Of a stretch of 64,000 nucleotides of DNA, positions 15,808 to 24,536 are shown piece by piece. Under the pieces are notes generated by a model, which saw only the letters and a program-made list of their open reading frames with translations, was not told the DNA's origin and searched no databases. Origin of the DNA: JAICLK01 sp963810525 (GTDB taxonomy: Bacteria > Patescibacteriota > Saccharimonadia > Saccharimonadales > UBA4665); the NCBI GenBank assembly GCA_963810525.1, contig CAWENB010000001.1:62001-126000 (forward strand). Reading direction: 5' to 3'. The first letter of the stretch is position 1. Each line of letters opens with the position of its first letter. The position numbers and the translations under genes were made by a program.

Positions 15808-17697
15808 ATGACAGCTCAGGAAATCCGGAAGGCATACTTAGATTTTTTTAAAGAACGGGGGCACGTGGCGATTCCGCGCGCGCTGCTGGTGCCGCAGAAC
15901 GATCCCACAACGCTCTTTACCGGCAGCGGAATGCAGCCGCTTATTCCGTATTTACTCGGTGAGGAACATCCGGACGGTACGCGTCTGGTTGACTCACAAC
16001 CAGTATTTCGAGCCCAAGACATTGAAGAAGTTGGCGACAATCGCCACGATACCTTGTTTGAAATGCTCGGCAACTGGTCCTTAGGCGATTACTTCAAGGC
16101 CGATCAGCTGCCGTGGGTTTTTGAATTCTTTACCAAAGTCGTGGGCCTGGATGCGAAGAAGTTGTACGTGACGTGCTTTATTGGCGACGAGGCGAATGGT
16201 ATTCCAAAGGACACCGAAAGCGCTGACATATGGAAGAAACTTTTCGGTGAACTGCAAATCGAAGCCATAGAGGCCGATATGGGCAGTGAAGAATCGGCGG
16301 CTCAGCGGGGCGTGCAGCCGGGTGAGCGAATTTTCTTTTACGACGCAGCTAAAAACTGGTGGTGCCGCGCTGGCAAGATTGCTGATATGCCGGTCGGTGA
16401 GCCGGGCGGGGGTGATAGTGAGGTCTTTTATGAATTTAACTTCGTCGAACACAGCGCGGAATACGGCGAACATTGTCATCCGAACTGCGACTGCGGCCGG
16501 TTTATTGAGATTGGCAACAGCGTGTTCATGGAGTACGTGAAACGCGAGACTGGATTTGAAAAATTGCCGAAGCAGAATGTGGACTGCGGCTGTGGGCTGG
16601 AGCGTGCAGCGATGGCATCCATAGATAGTCAGGATGTTTTTAGAATCAGCATTTTGTGGCCGATCGTCGAGAAACTGGAAGCGCTTTCCGGCAAAAAATA
16701 TGACAGCCACACCAACGCAATGCGCGTGATTGCTGATCACCTGCGGGCCGCGACCTTCCTGGCCGTTGACGGCGTAGTGCCGAGCAACAAGGAGCAGGGG
16801 TATGTGATGCGCCGTCTGGTGCGCCGGGCAATCCGGTTCGCATTCGAGCTCGGTATCGAGCAAAACTTTTTGCAGGACGTTGTGCCGGTCGTGACGGAGC
16901 TCTACCGGGATGACTATCCGGAAGTCGCCGAGCGCGAGCAATCCGTCATTGAGGTGTTGGTTAAAGAAGAAAAGATCTTCCGGCAAACATTGCGTAAAGG
17001 TATTCAAGAATTCAAAAAGCTTACAGACGGCCGAAGACTGCTTGACGGAGAGATTATCTTCAAACTTTATGATACTTACGGATTCCCAACCGAGCTTAGT
17101 GTCGAAGAAGCGTATACGCACAGCTTAGAAGTTTCAGGCGCCTGGCAGCAAGAATTCGAGCATCACATGCAAGCGCAACGCGAACGAAGCCGGACGGCAA
17201 CGAAGGGCGAGTTCAAGGGCGGCCTGGCCGACCATTCGGAGATTACGACCAAATACCACACAGCAACGCACTTGATGTACCGGGCGTTACGGAACATATT
17301 AGGCGATCATGTCATTCAGCGGGGCAGTAACATTACGGCTGAGCGGCTTCGGTTCGACTTCAGCCACTCCGAGAAACTGACACCCGAACAAACTAAAGCC
17401 GTAGAAGACATAGTCAACGAGCAGATTGCCAAAGATTGGCCGATGACCTGGCGCGAGGAGAATACGAAAGAAGCACTGAAAAGCGGCGTAATGGGCGCGT
17501 TTGGTGATCGTTACGGGGACACCGTGAAGGTCTACACCGTCGGCGACCCTGACGGCGAAAATTATTCCCGCGAAATTTGCGGCGGCCCGCATGTTGAACA
17601 CACCGGCCAATTGGCTGAAGGCGGCAAAAAATTCAAAATCACCAAAGAAGAATCCAGTTCCGCCGGCGTGAGACGGATTAAGGCCGTACTCCAATAG
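15808..17697 (+). CDS. alaS: Alanyl-tRNA synthetase, shortened form
   Basis: The predicted protein has 629 residues, against about 875 in E. coli. The class II catalytic core is intact: IRKAYLDFFKERGH at the start, TLFTGSGMQPLIPYLLGE, RAQDIEEVGDNRHDTLFEMLGNWSLGDYFK, and CGLERAAM. The tRNA-recognition helices follow. The usual beta-barrel with the AESGGQVGD signature between the core and HTATH is absent. The editing-site zinc ligands H484, H488, C591 and H595 (HTATH, CGGPH) are kept. The C-Ala domain is missing, because the protein ends right after the SAD editing domain. I chose ATG 15808 because it follows a -10 box at leaderless distance and gives the typical first residues. Confidence 0.95.
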   Translation: MTAQEIRKAYLDFFKERGHVAIPRALLVPQNDPTTLFTGSGMQPLIPYLLGEEHPDGTRLVDSQPVFRAQDIEEVGDNRHDTLFEMLGNWSLGDYFKADQLPWVFEFFTKVVGLDAKKLYVTCFIGDEANGIPKDTESADIWKKLFGELQIEAIEADMGSEESAAQRGVQPGERIFFYDAAKNWWCRAGKIADMPVGEPGGGDSEVFYEFNFVEHSAEYGEHCHPNCDCGRFIEIGNSVFMEYVKRETGFEKLPKQNVDCGCGLERAAMASIDSQDVFRISILWPIVEKLEALSGKKYDSHTNAMRVIADHLRAATFLAVDGVVPSNKEQGYVMRRLVRRAIRFAFELGIEQNFLQDVVPVVTELYRDDYPEVAEREQSVIEVLVKEEKIFRQTLRKGIQEFKKLTDGRRLLDGEIIFKLYDTYGFPTELSVEEAYTHSLEVSGAWQQEFEHHMQAQRERSRTATKGEFKGGLADHSEITTKYHTATHLMYRALRNILGDHVIQRGSNITAERLRFDFSHSEKLTPEQTKAVEDIVNEQIAKDWPMTWREENTKEALKSGVMGAFGDRYGDTVKVYTVGDPDGENYSREICGGPHVEHTGQLAEGGKKFKITKEESSSAGVRRIKAVLQ

Positions 17698-17761
17698 TAG
17701 TTGATAGTTTTACTATTTTTGGATTTTTAATTGCCTAACGAGTGAAGAACTGCCATAGTAA

Positions 17762-19081
17762 ATGATTATGGGTAAAGCAGCTTCCGTCGAGGCGGAGCTT
17801 GCGGCATGCGCTTCGCCACCGGATTTGCAGGATCGAGCGAGTGTACTGCTTCGGGCCGCCGGGATCTGGTCGCCGATTGTCGAAAGCGGTCTGACGAAAA
17901 CTCAAAAAGAGCTGGCTAGTTCAGCCGTGCTGCAGGTACGGGATGAACTTTCCGTTAGCGATATCGAATTCGGTGACGGCGCCGGAGATAGGGACATCGT
18001 CGAAACTACTGAGGGTGTACGGGACATGGCGGAAAAATTCGGAGCGGCAACGATCCGCCAGGTTGTATGCGAAAAATTTTTAGTCCTGCCTGAAGCCTGG
18101 GCTGACGCGAGTTACCGCCAGCATCCCCATTTGCTCATCTCTTTACCTGAATCACTCCGGCATGCCGGAGAAACCGTCATATTTGATATCGATCAAGCGC
18201 AAGTTGAGCTTCATGGAGACGCTTACGGGCTCGTCAGTTTTATCGAAAAACATCTTGAGGGTGTCGATGAAGCGCGACAAACAGTAGTTCTAGAGCGTTC
18301 ACTTGCATGTGTTTCGGCCAAAGCTGCGCTTATAGTAACATCGCTGCTCAATGGCGGTTCAATCGATGAGATCCGAAAATATACCGGCTATACCCGTTTG
18401 TTCGTCGACGAAGGCCTTAATGAATTTAAAGACCTATTCAAATTGATGCTAAGCGGCGGTTTCGATCCGATCAGATATTTTAACTCCTTCACGAAATTGC
18501 CTACAGAAGCGTATAATCCGCTTTACCTGGCGTCGGTCGTGGGAGTACAGGTTGGCGATACCGAGCGGTTGCAATCGGTCAGTGACCGGCTGCTTGGATG
18601 GCTTAAGGTGCAGCCTTTTGACGAAAAAACCAGAGGTACGATAGTAGAAGTGTGCGGGCTGAACGCCAATGTGCATCTTCCCATGCGGGCTATCTGCAGA
18701 AAATACGAAGTAGGCTATAACAGCATTCGACCCTTAATCTCCCGACTGGGAGATTACGGCCCGGCGGTGGCGCGCGAAATTCTTGACGCTTACGCGGCGG
18801 CGCGCGACGGGGAATTTGACTATCGGGGCGGGAATTGTTTGAGTGCCGATCCGGACGAACTTTTCGTACCCGGAACGCTTCAGAACATTGCCAAGCTCAT
18901 TTGCGATGATTGCCCGGTACGGGCCCGTTGCCTCGCCTTTGCGCTGACGCGTGAGATAGGGTATGGCGTCTGGGGAGGCAATACCGAGCGGGAGCGTCGG
19001 GCGAGGATTAGAAAGACGGAGGACATGGAGCAATGGGCAAAGCACGTGCTACAAGCCGTCGGGTATGAATTAGCAGTCTGA
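17762..19081 (+). CDS. Protein with C-terminal WhiB-type [4Fe-4S] domain
   Basis: The predicted protein has 439 residues. The first 340 are mostly helical and unlike any family I recognise. The last 80 match the WhiB (Wbl) domain: C359 in GNCLSADPDELFVPG, then C381-x2-C384-x5-C390 in ICDDCPVRARCL, a helix FALTREIGY, the GVWGG turn (402-406) and the basic NTERERRARIRK. In Wbl proteins the four Cys bind a [4Fe-4S] cluster that senses NO or O2, and the protein works with the main sigma factor. A regulatory role is inferred. The family is considered actinobacterial, so transfer from an actinobacterial host is a possibility. The start is ATG 17762, or ATG 17768 in the same frame. Confidence 0.8.
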   Translation: MIMGKAASVEAELAACASPPDLQDRASVLLRAAGIWSPIVESGLTKTQKELASSAVLQVRDELSVSDIEFGDGAGDRDIVETTEGVRDMAEKFGAATIRQVVCEKFLVLPEAWADASYRQHPHLLISLPESLRHAGETVIFDIDQAQVELHGDAYGLVSFIEKHLEGVDEARQTVVLERSLACVSAKAALIVTSLLNGGSIDEIRKYTGYTRLFVDEGLNEFKDLFKLMLSGGFDPIRYFNSFTKLPTEAYNPLYLASVVGVQVGDTERLQSVSDRLLGWLKVQPFDEKTRGTIVEVCGLNANVHLPMRAICRKYEVGYNSIRPLISRLGDYGPAVAREILDAYAAARDGEFDYRGGNCLSADPDELFVPGTLQNIAKLICDDCPVRARCLAFALTREIGYGVWGGNTERERRARIRKTEDMEQWAKHVLQAVGYELAV

Positions 19082-19306
19082 ACGTCGATAGGTCTAGCTG
19101 CTAATCTGGTATCATCCGGTCTGCGGTTGCGGTTAAAAACGATAGTCACGGCCATTTGCCAAGTTCGAAATTTACTGGCAAATTAATACTACTGGAGCGT
19201 CGCAGGCTAGAAAGGCAGGTCGGTTGACGCTTAAGGTGGGTTCGACCATGCTTTGTCCGGAGCGTAAACTGCCTTTTAGGTCCGTTTTGTATTGTCGCTC
19301 GCGTGC

Positions 19307-19312
19307 TATAAT
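19307..19312 (+). promoter_or_regulatory. -10 box of the FtsA-like gene
   Basis: TATAAT ends 10 nt before ATG 19323. There is no ribosome site, so the transcript is near-leaderless. Confidence 0.5.
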
Positions 19313-19322
19313 TTATACGATT

Positions 19323-20663
19323 ATGCTTGATAAATTTAAGACGATGAGCCGATCGGCTCTGGATAAAGCTAAAATTGCCGCCAAGGAAGCGGCTGCCGAG
19401 GCCAAGGTGAATGCCAAGCGGCCTGAGGAAGACCAGTATATTGTGGCACTCGATATCGGGACCGAGTTCGTCAAGGCACTCATCGGCAAGGTGCCGGCGA
19501 ATGGTGACGATATAGAGATTGTCGGGGTCGGCCGGCAGCATCAGAGTCTGAGCGACATGCAGGCCGGAGCGATCGCCGACATTACCAGCGTTGTGGAAAA
19601 CTGCGACAAGGCTTTAACCCAAGCGGAGCAACAAGCGGGTGTCAGTGTACGGACGACGGTTATCGGGATCGCCGGCGAATTGGTAAAGGGAACGACCACG
19701 ACCGTGCGCTGTTCGCGTAAGGATCCGAGCAAGGCGCTCGACTCCAGTGAAGTCGAACAGATTATCAGGCTGGTGCAGCAGCGGGCCGAAGTAAAAGCCA
19801 AACGGCAGCTGGCGGTAGAGCTCGGCGGCAAAGAGGTCGAGGTGCGGCTGGTCAACAGTGCGCTCGTGAATATTGAAATCGATGGCTATCCGGTGACGAA
19901 TCCGATCGGATTTCAGGGTAAAGATGTGGTAGTGCAGCTGTATACGGCATTCGCGCCGATGATTCATATCGGGGCGCTTGAACGCACTGCGCAGCAGCTC
20001 GATCTTGATCTGCTCGCGGTTGCGGCTGAACCGTTTGCGGTGGCTCGCAGCGTGATCGGCGATAACCCGAATGCAAGTTTAAGTGCCATACTCATGGATG
20101 TCGGCGGCGGTACGACCGATATCGCTGTTGTCAACGATGGCGGCGTGCAAGGGACTAAGATGTTCGGCATCGGCGGACGAGCGTATACGCGGTCGGTCGA
20201 GCGCGACCTGGGCGTATCGTTTACGCAAGCCGAGCAACTCAAGCTTAATGTTGACTCCGGCCGTATTCCGGAGCAGCGTTTGCCGCAAGTGAAGGCCGCG
20301 CTTGAGAAGACGGTCGATGTTTGGATTAGCGGTGTGGAACTGGCGCTGCAGGAATTCGACAAACTTGACCACTTGCCGTATCGTATGTTCCTGTGTGGAG
20401 GCGGTTCATCGCTCGATATGCTGATGGACCGGCTCGAGAATTCCGACTGGTATAAGGAACTTCCGTTCACGCGCAAGCCGGTCGTCAAACATATCCAGCC
20501 GACCCAGGTTGTCGGCATGCACGACAAAACTGGCGACGTTACCGACCATACGTTTGTGACCGCGATGGGGCTCTTGCGAGTTGGCATGGACACCATGCAG
20601 TTCGCTGGTCCGGGTGGCGGTGGAAGCGTGCGAGAAAAACTTGATAGAATGCTTCGAGTATAA
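19323..20663 (+). CDS. ftsA: FtsA-like actin-fold cell-division ATPase
   Basis: The predicted protein has 446 residues. An Ala/Lys-rich helical N-terminal extension of about 35 residues precedes the actin fold. The phosphate-1 loop is YIVALDIGTEFVKALIG, then an SHS2-like insertion (about 80-170), the phosphate-2 loop LMDVGGGTTDIAVV and the adenosine motif FLCGGGSSLDML. The C-terminus is a Gly linker followed by a short amphipathic helix, VREKLDRMLRV, resembling the FtsA membrane-targeting helix. FtsA tethers FtsZ to the membrane, but no ftsZ is in the window. A PilM-like role is an alternative. I chose ATG 19323; the longer reading from 19224 crosses the TATAAT. Confidence 0.75.
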   Translation: MLDKFKTMSRSALDKAKIAAKEAAAEAKVNAKRPEEDQYIVALDIGTEFVKALIGKVPANGDDIEIVGVGRQHQSLSDMQAGAIADITSVVENCDKALTQAEQQAGVSVRTTVIGIAGELVKGTTTTVRCSRKDPSKALDSSEVEQIIRLVQQRAEVKAKRQLAVELGGKEVEVRLVNSALVNIEIDGYPVTNPIGFQGKDVVVQLYTAFAPMIHIGALERTAQQLDLDLLAVAAEPFAVARSVIGDNPNASLSAILMDVGGGTTDIAVVNDGGVQGTKMFGIGGRAYTRSVERDLGVSFTQAEQLKLNVDSGRIPEQRLPQVKAALEKTVDVWISGVELALQEFDKLDHLPYRMFLCGGGSSLDMLMDRLENSDWYKELPFTRKPVVKHIQPTQVVGMHDKTGDVTDHTFVTAMGLLRVGMDTMQFAGPGGGGSVREKLDRMLRV

Positions 20664-20714
20664 CTTGTCTCAGGAAATGACCAATAATCAAATTACAATG
20701 ACCAAACTGAACCC

Positions 20715-20750
20715 AGTGGCTCAATTTTTTGAGACGCGAGCCACTTTTTT
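20715..20750 (+). terminator. Intrinsic terminator after the FtsA-like gene
   Basis: Stem AGTGGCTC (20715-20722) pairs with GAGCCACT (20738-20745) and is followed by TTTTT. It separates the FtsA-like gene from the next operon. Confidence 0.85.
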
Positions 20751-20827
20751 ACTCGTTCGGAATTCGTTGCCCTGGCTATTTTCTAAAAGATGCATAGAAT
20801 CTGGTTATGTAGAGCCGGAGAATTTTT

Positions 20828-22597
20828 ATGGCTGAGGCAAATGGCAAAGATGTCCTGTATGTCGACGTTGATGACGAGATTACCGGCATAATTGATAAAG
20901 TGACGCAATCGCAATCAAAGATTGTGGCATTGGTGCTTCCGAAACGCGCGACGGTTTTCCAGAGCATAGTTAATATGAAGTTGCTCAAGAAGCGTGCTGA
21001 TGCAGCCAAGAAAAACCTGGTGCTAATTACGTCAGAGACGGGACTGTTGCCATTGGCCGGGAGCGTCGGCTTGTACGTCGCGAAAACGCTTCAGAGCAAA
21101 CCGGAAATTCCATCTGCTCCGGCGGCAATCGATGAAGTGCCGGAAGATGTCGATGAAGCTATCCCGCTGACCGGCGAAAGTTTCGATCCTAAGCAATCGG
21201 CCGACAAACCGGTAGGGGAATTAGCCGGTCAAGTGCCGTCGAGTACTTTAAATGCCGACCAATCACCGGAAGACACCATAGAGCTTGATAATACTACCGG
21301 CGAATCAGCCGGTTCGCGAACCGGTGACGGAAAGGATGTGGCGGCGATCGCGGCGGCCGGTGCTTCGGGCAAGGCCGGCGGCAAGAGCAAGAAGGGCAAA
21401 GACAAGCACCTGAAAGTTCCCAACTTCGACAAATTTCGTATGGTGCTGATGCTCGGCGCGCTCATACTTGCGCTACTGGTTGTCGGCTGGATCGTGGCTA
21501 ACCGTGTACTGCCGAAAGCGTCTGTCACTATTCAAACCGACACAACGACCATCAATAGTAACTTGAATCCGACACTCGACACGACCGCCGACAGTGTTGA
21601 TCCGAGTTCACAAACCGTGCCGGCCAAAGTCGAACAGGTACAAAAGACTTACACCGGCCAGGCTCCGGCCAGTGGTAAAAAGAATGAAGGTAACGAAGCA
21701 TCAGGCTCCTTAACGTTTACGGCGCAGGAGTGCGGTGCCATCCAATCACCTGATCCGATACCGGCCGGCAGCGGCGTGAGTGCCAATGGGCTGACATTTA
21801 TTACGCAAACGGACGCCAACTTCAGTCTCACGGGCTTAAGCAACGGCAACAAGTGCCTCGACTTTACATCAGACGCAGTCGGTATTACGGCACAAAATGG
21901 CGGCTCGCAGTACAACGTCGGCGACGGTACAAATTTCACAGTTGCGGGTCGGTCCGACGTTACGGCGACCGGATCAGCGACCGGCGGAACTGACAACATC
22001 GTCACCGTGGTCCAGCAGTCGGACATTGACAGCGCCAAAAAGCAAGCTGAACAGGGTATTAGTAATAATGCGCTCAAATCTCAATTACAGCAGGCTCTCC
22101 AAGGAGACGGCTATTACGCGATTAGCGAAACGTTTAACGCCGGGCAACCGCAAACAAATATCAGTGCCAAGGCCGGCGATCAGGTTGCAAATGTCACGTA
22201 CACCGAAAACGTCATTTATACCATGTTCGGCACCAAACAATCGGATTTGCATCAGCTGATAGCTGCAAACGTTGATCAGCAGATTGACACCAGTAAACAA
22301 ACCATTCAGGACGATGGCTTAAGTAATGCTAACATTACGGTACCGAATCCGGGCGGAACCTCAAAAGTACAAATCGACTTGCAGGTATCTTCGGTTGTCG
22401 GACCGCATATCGACCAGGCGGCCCTCAAATCGGCAATCGCCGGTAAAAAGAGCGGCGATGCCGAAGGAATAATTAAAGCCAACCCCGGAGTCAATAACGT
22501 ATCGGTCAAGCTTAGCCCATTCTGGGTGGAAGCAGTGCCGACAAATACTACCAAAATTACCTTCAAGATCGAAAAAGCTACCAGCGATGGCAGCTGA
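20828..22597 (+). CDS. Bitopic membrane protein with baseplate-J-like extracellular part
   Basis: The predicted protein has 589 residues. Residues 1-90 form a soluble alpha/beta-like domain (VLYVDVDDEITGIIDKV, IVALVLPKRATVFQSIVNMKLL, NLVLITSETGLL). An acidic, disordered stretch and a Lys/Gly-rich run (GGKSKKGKDKH) lead to one membrane helix at about 204-225. The outer 360 residues are Thr/Asn/Gln-rich. The segment around 350-400 (SDAVGITAQNGGSQYNVG, TATGSATGGTDN) has the pattern often annotated as baseplate-J-like. A -10-like TAGAAT and a GGAG ribosome site precede ATG 20828. The stop codon overlaps ruvX, so all three genes form one operon. A cell-envelope role is inferred from mltG nearby. 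Confidence 0.65.
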   Translation: MAEANGKDVLYVDVDDEITGIIDKVTQSQSKIVALVLPKRATVFQSIVNMKLLKKRADAAKKNLVLITSETGLLPLAGSVGLYVAKTLQSKPEIPSAPAAIDEVPEDVDEAIPLTGESFDPKQSADKPVGELAGQVPSSTLNADQSPEDTIELDNTTGESAGSRTGDGKDVAAIAAAGASGKAGGKSKKGKDKHLKVPNFDKFRMVLMLGALILALLVVGWIVANRVLPKASVTIQTDTTTINSNLNPTLDTTADSVDPSSQTVPAKVEQVQKTYTGQAPASGKKNEGNEASGSLTFTAQECGAIQSPDPIPAGSGVSANGLTFITQTDANFSLTGLSNGNKCLDFTSDAVGITAQNGGSQYNVGDGTNFTVAGRSDVTATGSATGGTDNIVTVVQQSDIDSAKKQAEQGISNNALKSQLQQALQGDGYYAISETFNAGQPQTNISAKAGDQVANVTYTENVIYTMFGTKQSDLHQLIAANVDQQIDTSKQTIQDDGLSNANITVPNPGGTSKVQIDLQVSSVVGPHIDQAALKSAIAGKKSGDAEGIIKANPGVNNVSVKLSPFWVEAVPTNTTKITFKIEKATSDGS

Positions 22598-23015
22598 ACC
22601 GGATAACCTGCTTGCGCTTGACGTGGGCGAGCGGCGCATTGGCGTTGCGAGAGCGAATCCAGCCGTTGGCATTGCCAGTCCCTTGACGACCGTTGAACGT
22701 TCAGAAAGCGTCTTGTCCGACATCCGGGACTTGATAACTGTCAATCAAGCAGGCCTGCTCGTGGTTGGTTTGCCGCGAGGTCTGGAAGGCCAGGAAACGA
22801 ATCAAACAAAAGCTGTGCGTGAATTTGTCCGGCAGCTGCAAGCACACATTCCCATTCCGACGCATTGGCAGGATGAGGCGCTCACTAGTCATAAAGCTGA
22901 AGCCGAGCTGGCAAAACGGCAAAAACCTTATACGAAGGGAGAGGTGGACGCGCTGGCGGCAACGTATATACTGGAAGACTACATAGCCGAGCATAGTAAA
23001 AGGCGGACAGTATAA
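22587..23015 (+). CDS. ruvX: RuvX/YqgF family RNase H-like nuclease
   Basis: The predicted protein has 142 residues, typical for the family. The motifs are LLALDVGERRIGVA at the N-terminus (first catalytic Asp), LLVVGLPRGLEG, TKAVREFV, WQDEALTS and the C-terminal DALAATYILEDYI with the last Asp. YqgF proteins have an RNase H fold and act in 16S rRNA 5' processing or Holliday-junction resolution. The start overlaps the upstream gene by 11 nt and its stop overlaps the mltG start (TAATG), showing translational coupling. Confidence 0.93.
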   Translation: MAAEPDNLLALDVGERRIGVARANPAVGIASPLTTVERSESVLSDIRDLITVNQAGLLVVGLPRGLEGQETNQTKAVREFVRQLQAHIPIPTHWQDEALTSHKAEAELAKRQKPYTKGEVDALAATYILEDYIAEHSKRRTV

Positions 23016-24085
23016 TGTTAAGAAGGCAGAATTCGTACTATAACTCCAGGCGACCGTACCGCAAGGGTATGAAACGTTTTGCCATCGTGGTACTGGTATT
23101 GCTCATCATTTTTGCGATTGCCGCGGTAGTTGTGCGCCATGAGTATTACAACAATCTGCAGCCGGTCAGCGACAGTAACAAAGTGCAGCTGGTGACGATT
23201 ACTAGCGGCACATCGACACCCGAAATTGCCAATCAGCTATTAAAGGACGGTCTGATCCGCAGTCAGGCAGCCTTTGAATGGTATGTCAGTAGCCACGGAA
23301 CCCACAGTGACCTCCAAGCCGGAACGTATGCACTCAAGCCGAATATGAGTCTGTCGGAAATTGTGCGCATTTTAGCCAGCGGCAAAGTTGCCACCAACCT
23401 CGTGACCATCCTGCCCGGCCAGCGCCTGAGTCAGGTCCGCACGGCATTCATTCAAGCGGGATTTAGTCCGGCGGCAGTCGATGATGCCTTGAACCCGTCA
23501 CATTACAGCGGCTATACCGCACTAACTGACAAACCGCCGTCGGCCAATCTGGAGGGCTTTTTGTACCCGGATACGTTCCAGAAGAACGCTGATACCGTTC
23601 CGCAAACTATCATTGAGGAATCGCTCAACGAAATGGGTAAGCATCTTACTCCTGAGATCCGCGCCGCTTTTGCGCGCGAGGGTTTAAGCGTCTATCAGGG
23701 CGTGACGTTGGCGTCGATGGTCGAACAGGAAGTCTCGAAGCCGACCGACCGCGCGCAAGCGGCGCAAGTATTCTTGTCTCGCCTGAAAATAGGAATGCCG
23801 CTTGGATCTGACGTGACGGCGTATTACGGTGCATTGTTGGCCGGCGTTAAGCCTAGTACAACATACGACTCGCCCTATAACACCTTGATCCACAAAGGAC
23901 TGCCCCCCGGCCCGATTAGTAATGTCAGCGATAGTTCGTTGCAAGCTGTAGCGAATCCGGCCAAGACCCAATGGCTCTACTTCGTGACCGGCGATAATGG
24001 AATTACTTATTTCTCGGAGACGGCCGAGGAACACGCCCAGCAGACCGCGCAGTACTGCCACAAACTCTGCTCCGCCACTCCTTAG
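23015..24085 (+). CDS. mltG: Endolytic murein transglycosylase MltG
   Basis: The predicted protein has 356 residues. A short basic cytoplasmic tail precedes one membrane helix at 21-40. A LysM-like module follows (VTITSGTSTPEIANQLLKDG), then the YceG domain with LQAGTYALKPNMSL, LEGFLYPDTF, and TLASMVEQEV with the catalytic Glu at about 237. The end of the domain has DSPYNTLIHKGLPPGPISN. It cuts nascent glycan strands at the membrane and sets peptidoglycan chain length. The ruvX-mltG pairing is common in bacteria. The ATG overlaps the ruvX stop. Confidence 0.93.
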   Translation: MLRRQNSYYNSRRPYRKGMKRFAIVVLVLLIIFAIAAVVVRHEYYNNLQPVSDSNKVQLVTITSGTSTPEIANQLLKDGLIRSQAAFEWYVSSHGTHSDLQAGTYALKPNMSLSEIVRILASGKVATNLVTILPGQRLSQVRTAFIQAGFSPAAVDDALNPSHYSGYTALTDKPPSANLEGFLYPDTFQKNADTVPQTIIEESLNEMGKHLTPEIRAAFAREGLSVYQGVTLASMVEQEVSKPTDRAQAAQVFLSRLKIGMPLGSDVTAYYGALLAGVKPSTTYDSPYNTLIHKGLPPGPISNVSDSSLQAVANPAKTQWLYFVTGDNGITYFSETAEEHAQQTAQYCHKLCSATP

Positions 24086-24403
24086 ATGCGCGGTGTTTGA
24101 GCTTGTCGTATTGCGGCGCTTCATCCTGCAAAAGAGGTTTTGCAGGACCACCTGGTTGCCAGTTCCGCTCCTCCTCCTGTGTGCGTATGAGTATGTTTCC
24201 ATTCGCTGATCAATGGCGCTTTAATCGCTACATCAAGCACGGAAGCCGCCGAAGCTGATCATGATGCTTGTCTCATTCGAAACATGGCACCCATGTCGGC
24301 GGGTATTCAAGGATTGAAATAGAAAGCTGGTTTGCTATAATTTAGCCTTAAGCAGCTGTGTTTTTACGGGCAGGGGACTGCGCTGAAAAATATAATTGCT
24401 TTT
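24086..24403. other. Intergenic region with hairpin and promoter
   Basis: No gene is evident. A perfect 9-bp hairpin (CCTGCAAAA at 24125-24133, complement at 24138-24146) may end the mltG transcript, although no T-run follows. A promoter, TTGAAA (24314-24319), 16 nt, TATAAT (24336-24341), and a second TATAAT (24391-24396) point toward the next gene. Confidence 0.5.
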
Positions 24404-24470
24404 ATGAGTCGCCTCTTACGCATATTTCTTCCCGCGGCGACACTAACAGAAAGCATATTAAGAGGACTAA
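24348..24470 (+). promoter_or_regulatory. Structured leader of the LysM-CHAP gene with anti-Shine-Dalgarno segment
   Basis: After the first promoter there are about 125 nt of leader. GTCGCC (24408-24413) can pair with GGCGAC (24436-24441), enclosed by TGCTTT (24397-24402) with AAAGCA (24450-24455). The segment CCTCTTA (24412-24418) is also the exact complement of TAAGAGG (24459-24465), the likely ribosome site. Two exclusive folds are therefore possible, one hiding the ribosome site. No known riboswitch was matched. Confidence 0.4.
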
Positions 24471-24478
24471 ATTATTAG
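24404..24478 (+). CDS. Possible 24-residue leader peptide
   Basis: ATG 24404 lies 7 nt after TATAAT (24391-24396), the spacing used by other genes in this window. The frame gives MSRLLRIFLPAATLTESILR plus GLNY and stops with tandem TAG TAA at the position where the next reading frame opens. It would place ribosomes over the anti-Shine-Dalgarno segment. It is short and could be chance. Confidence 0.3.
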   Translation: MSRLLRIFLPAATLTESILRGLNY

Positions 24479-24536
24479 TAATTCCTCTACTCATTCCTCA
24501 ATTACGGCGCGCCTGCAACTGGAGCAACCAGGACAG

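Noticed and set aside
16081..17121. A 346-codon frame on the minus strand inside alaS
   Set aside because: It is a shadow of the alaS codon pattern; the opposite frame has full catalytic motifs and a promoter.
19964..20596. A 210-codon minus-strand frame inside the FtsA-like gene
   Set aside because: Its composition (Ser/Pro-rich) is the mirror of the coding frame, and it shows no promoter or known motif.
24348..24470. Assigning the LysM-CHAP leader to the known c-di-AMP (ydaO) riboswitch class
   Set aside because: I could not find the conserved core of that class, so only an unclassified structured leader is claimed.
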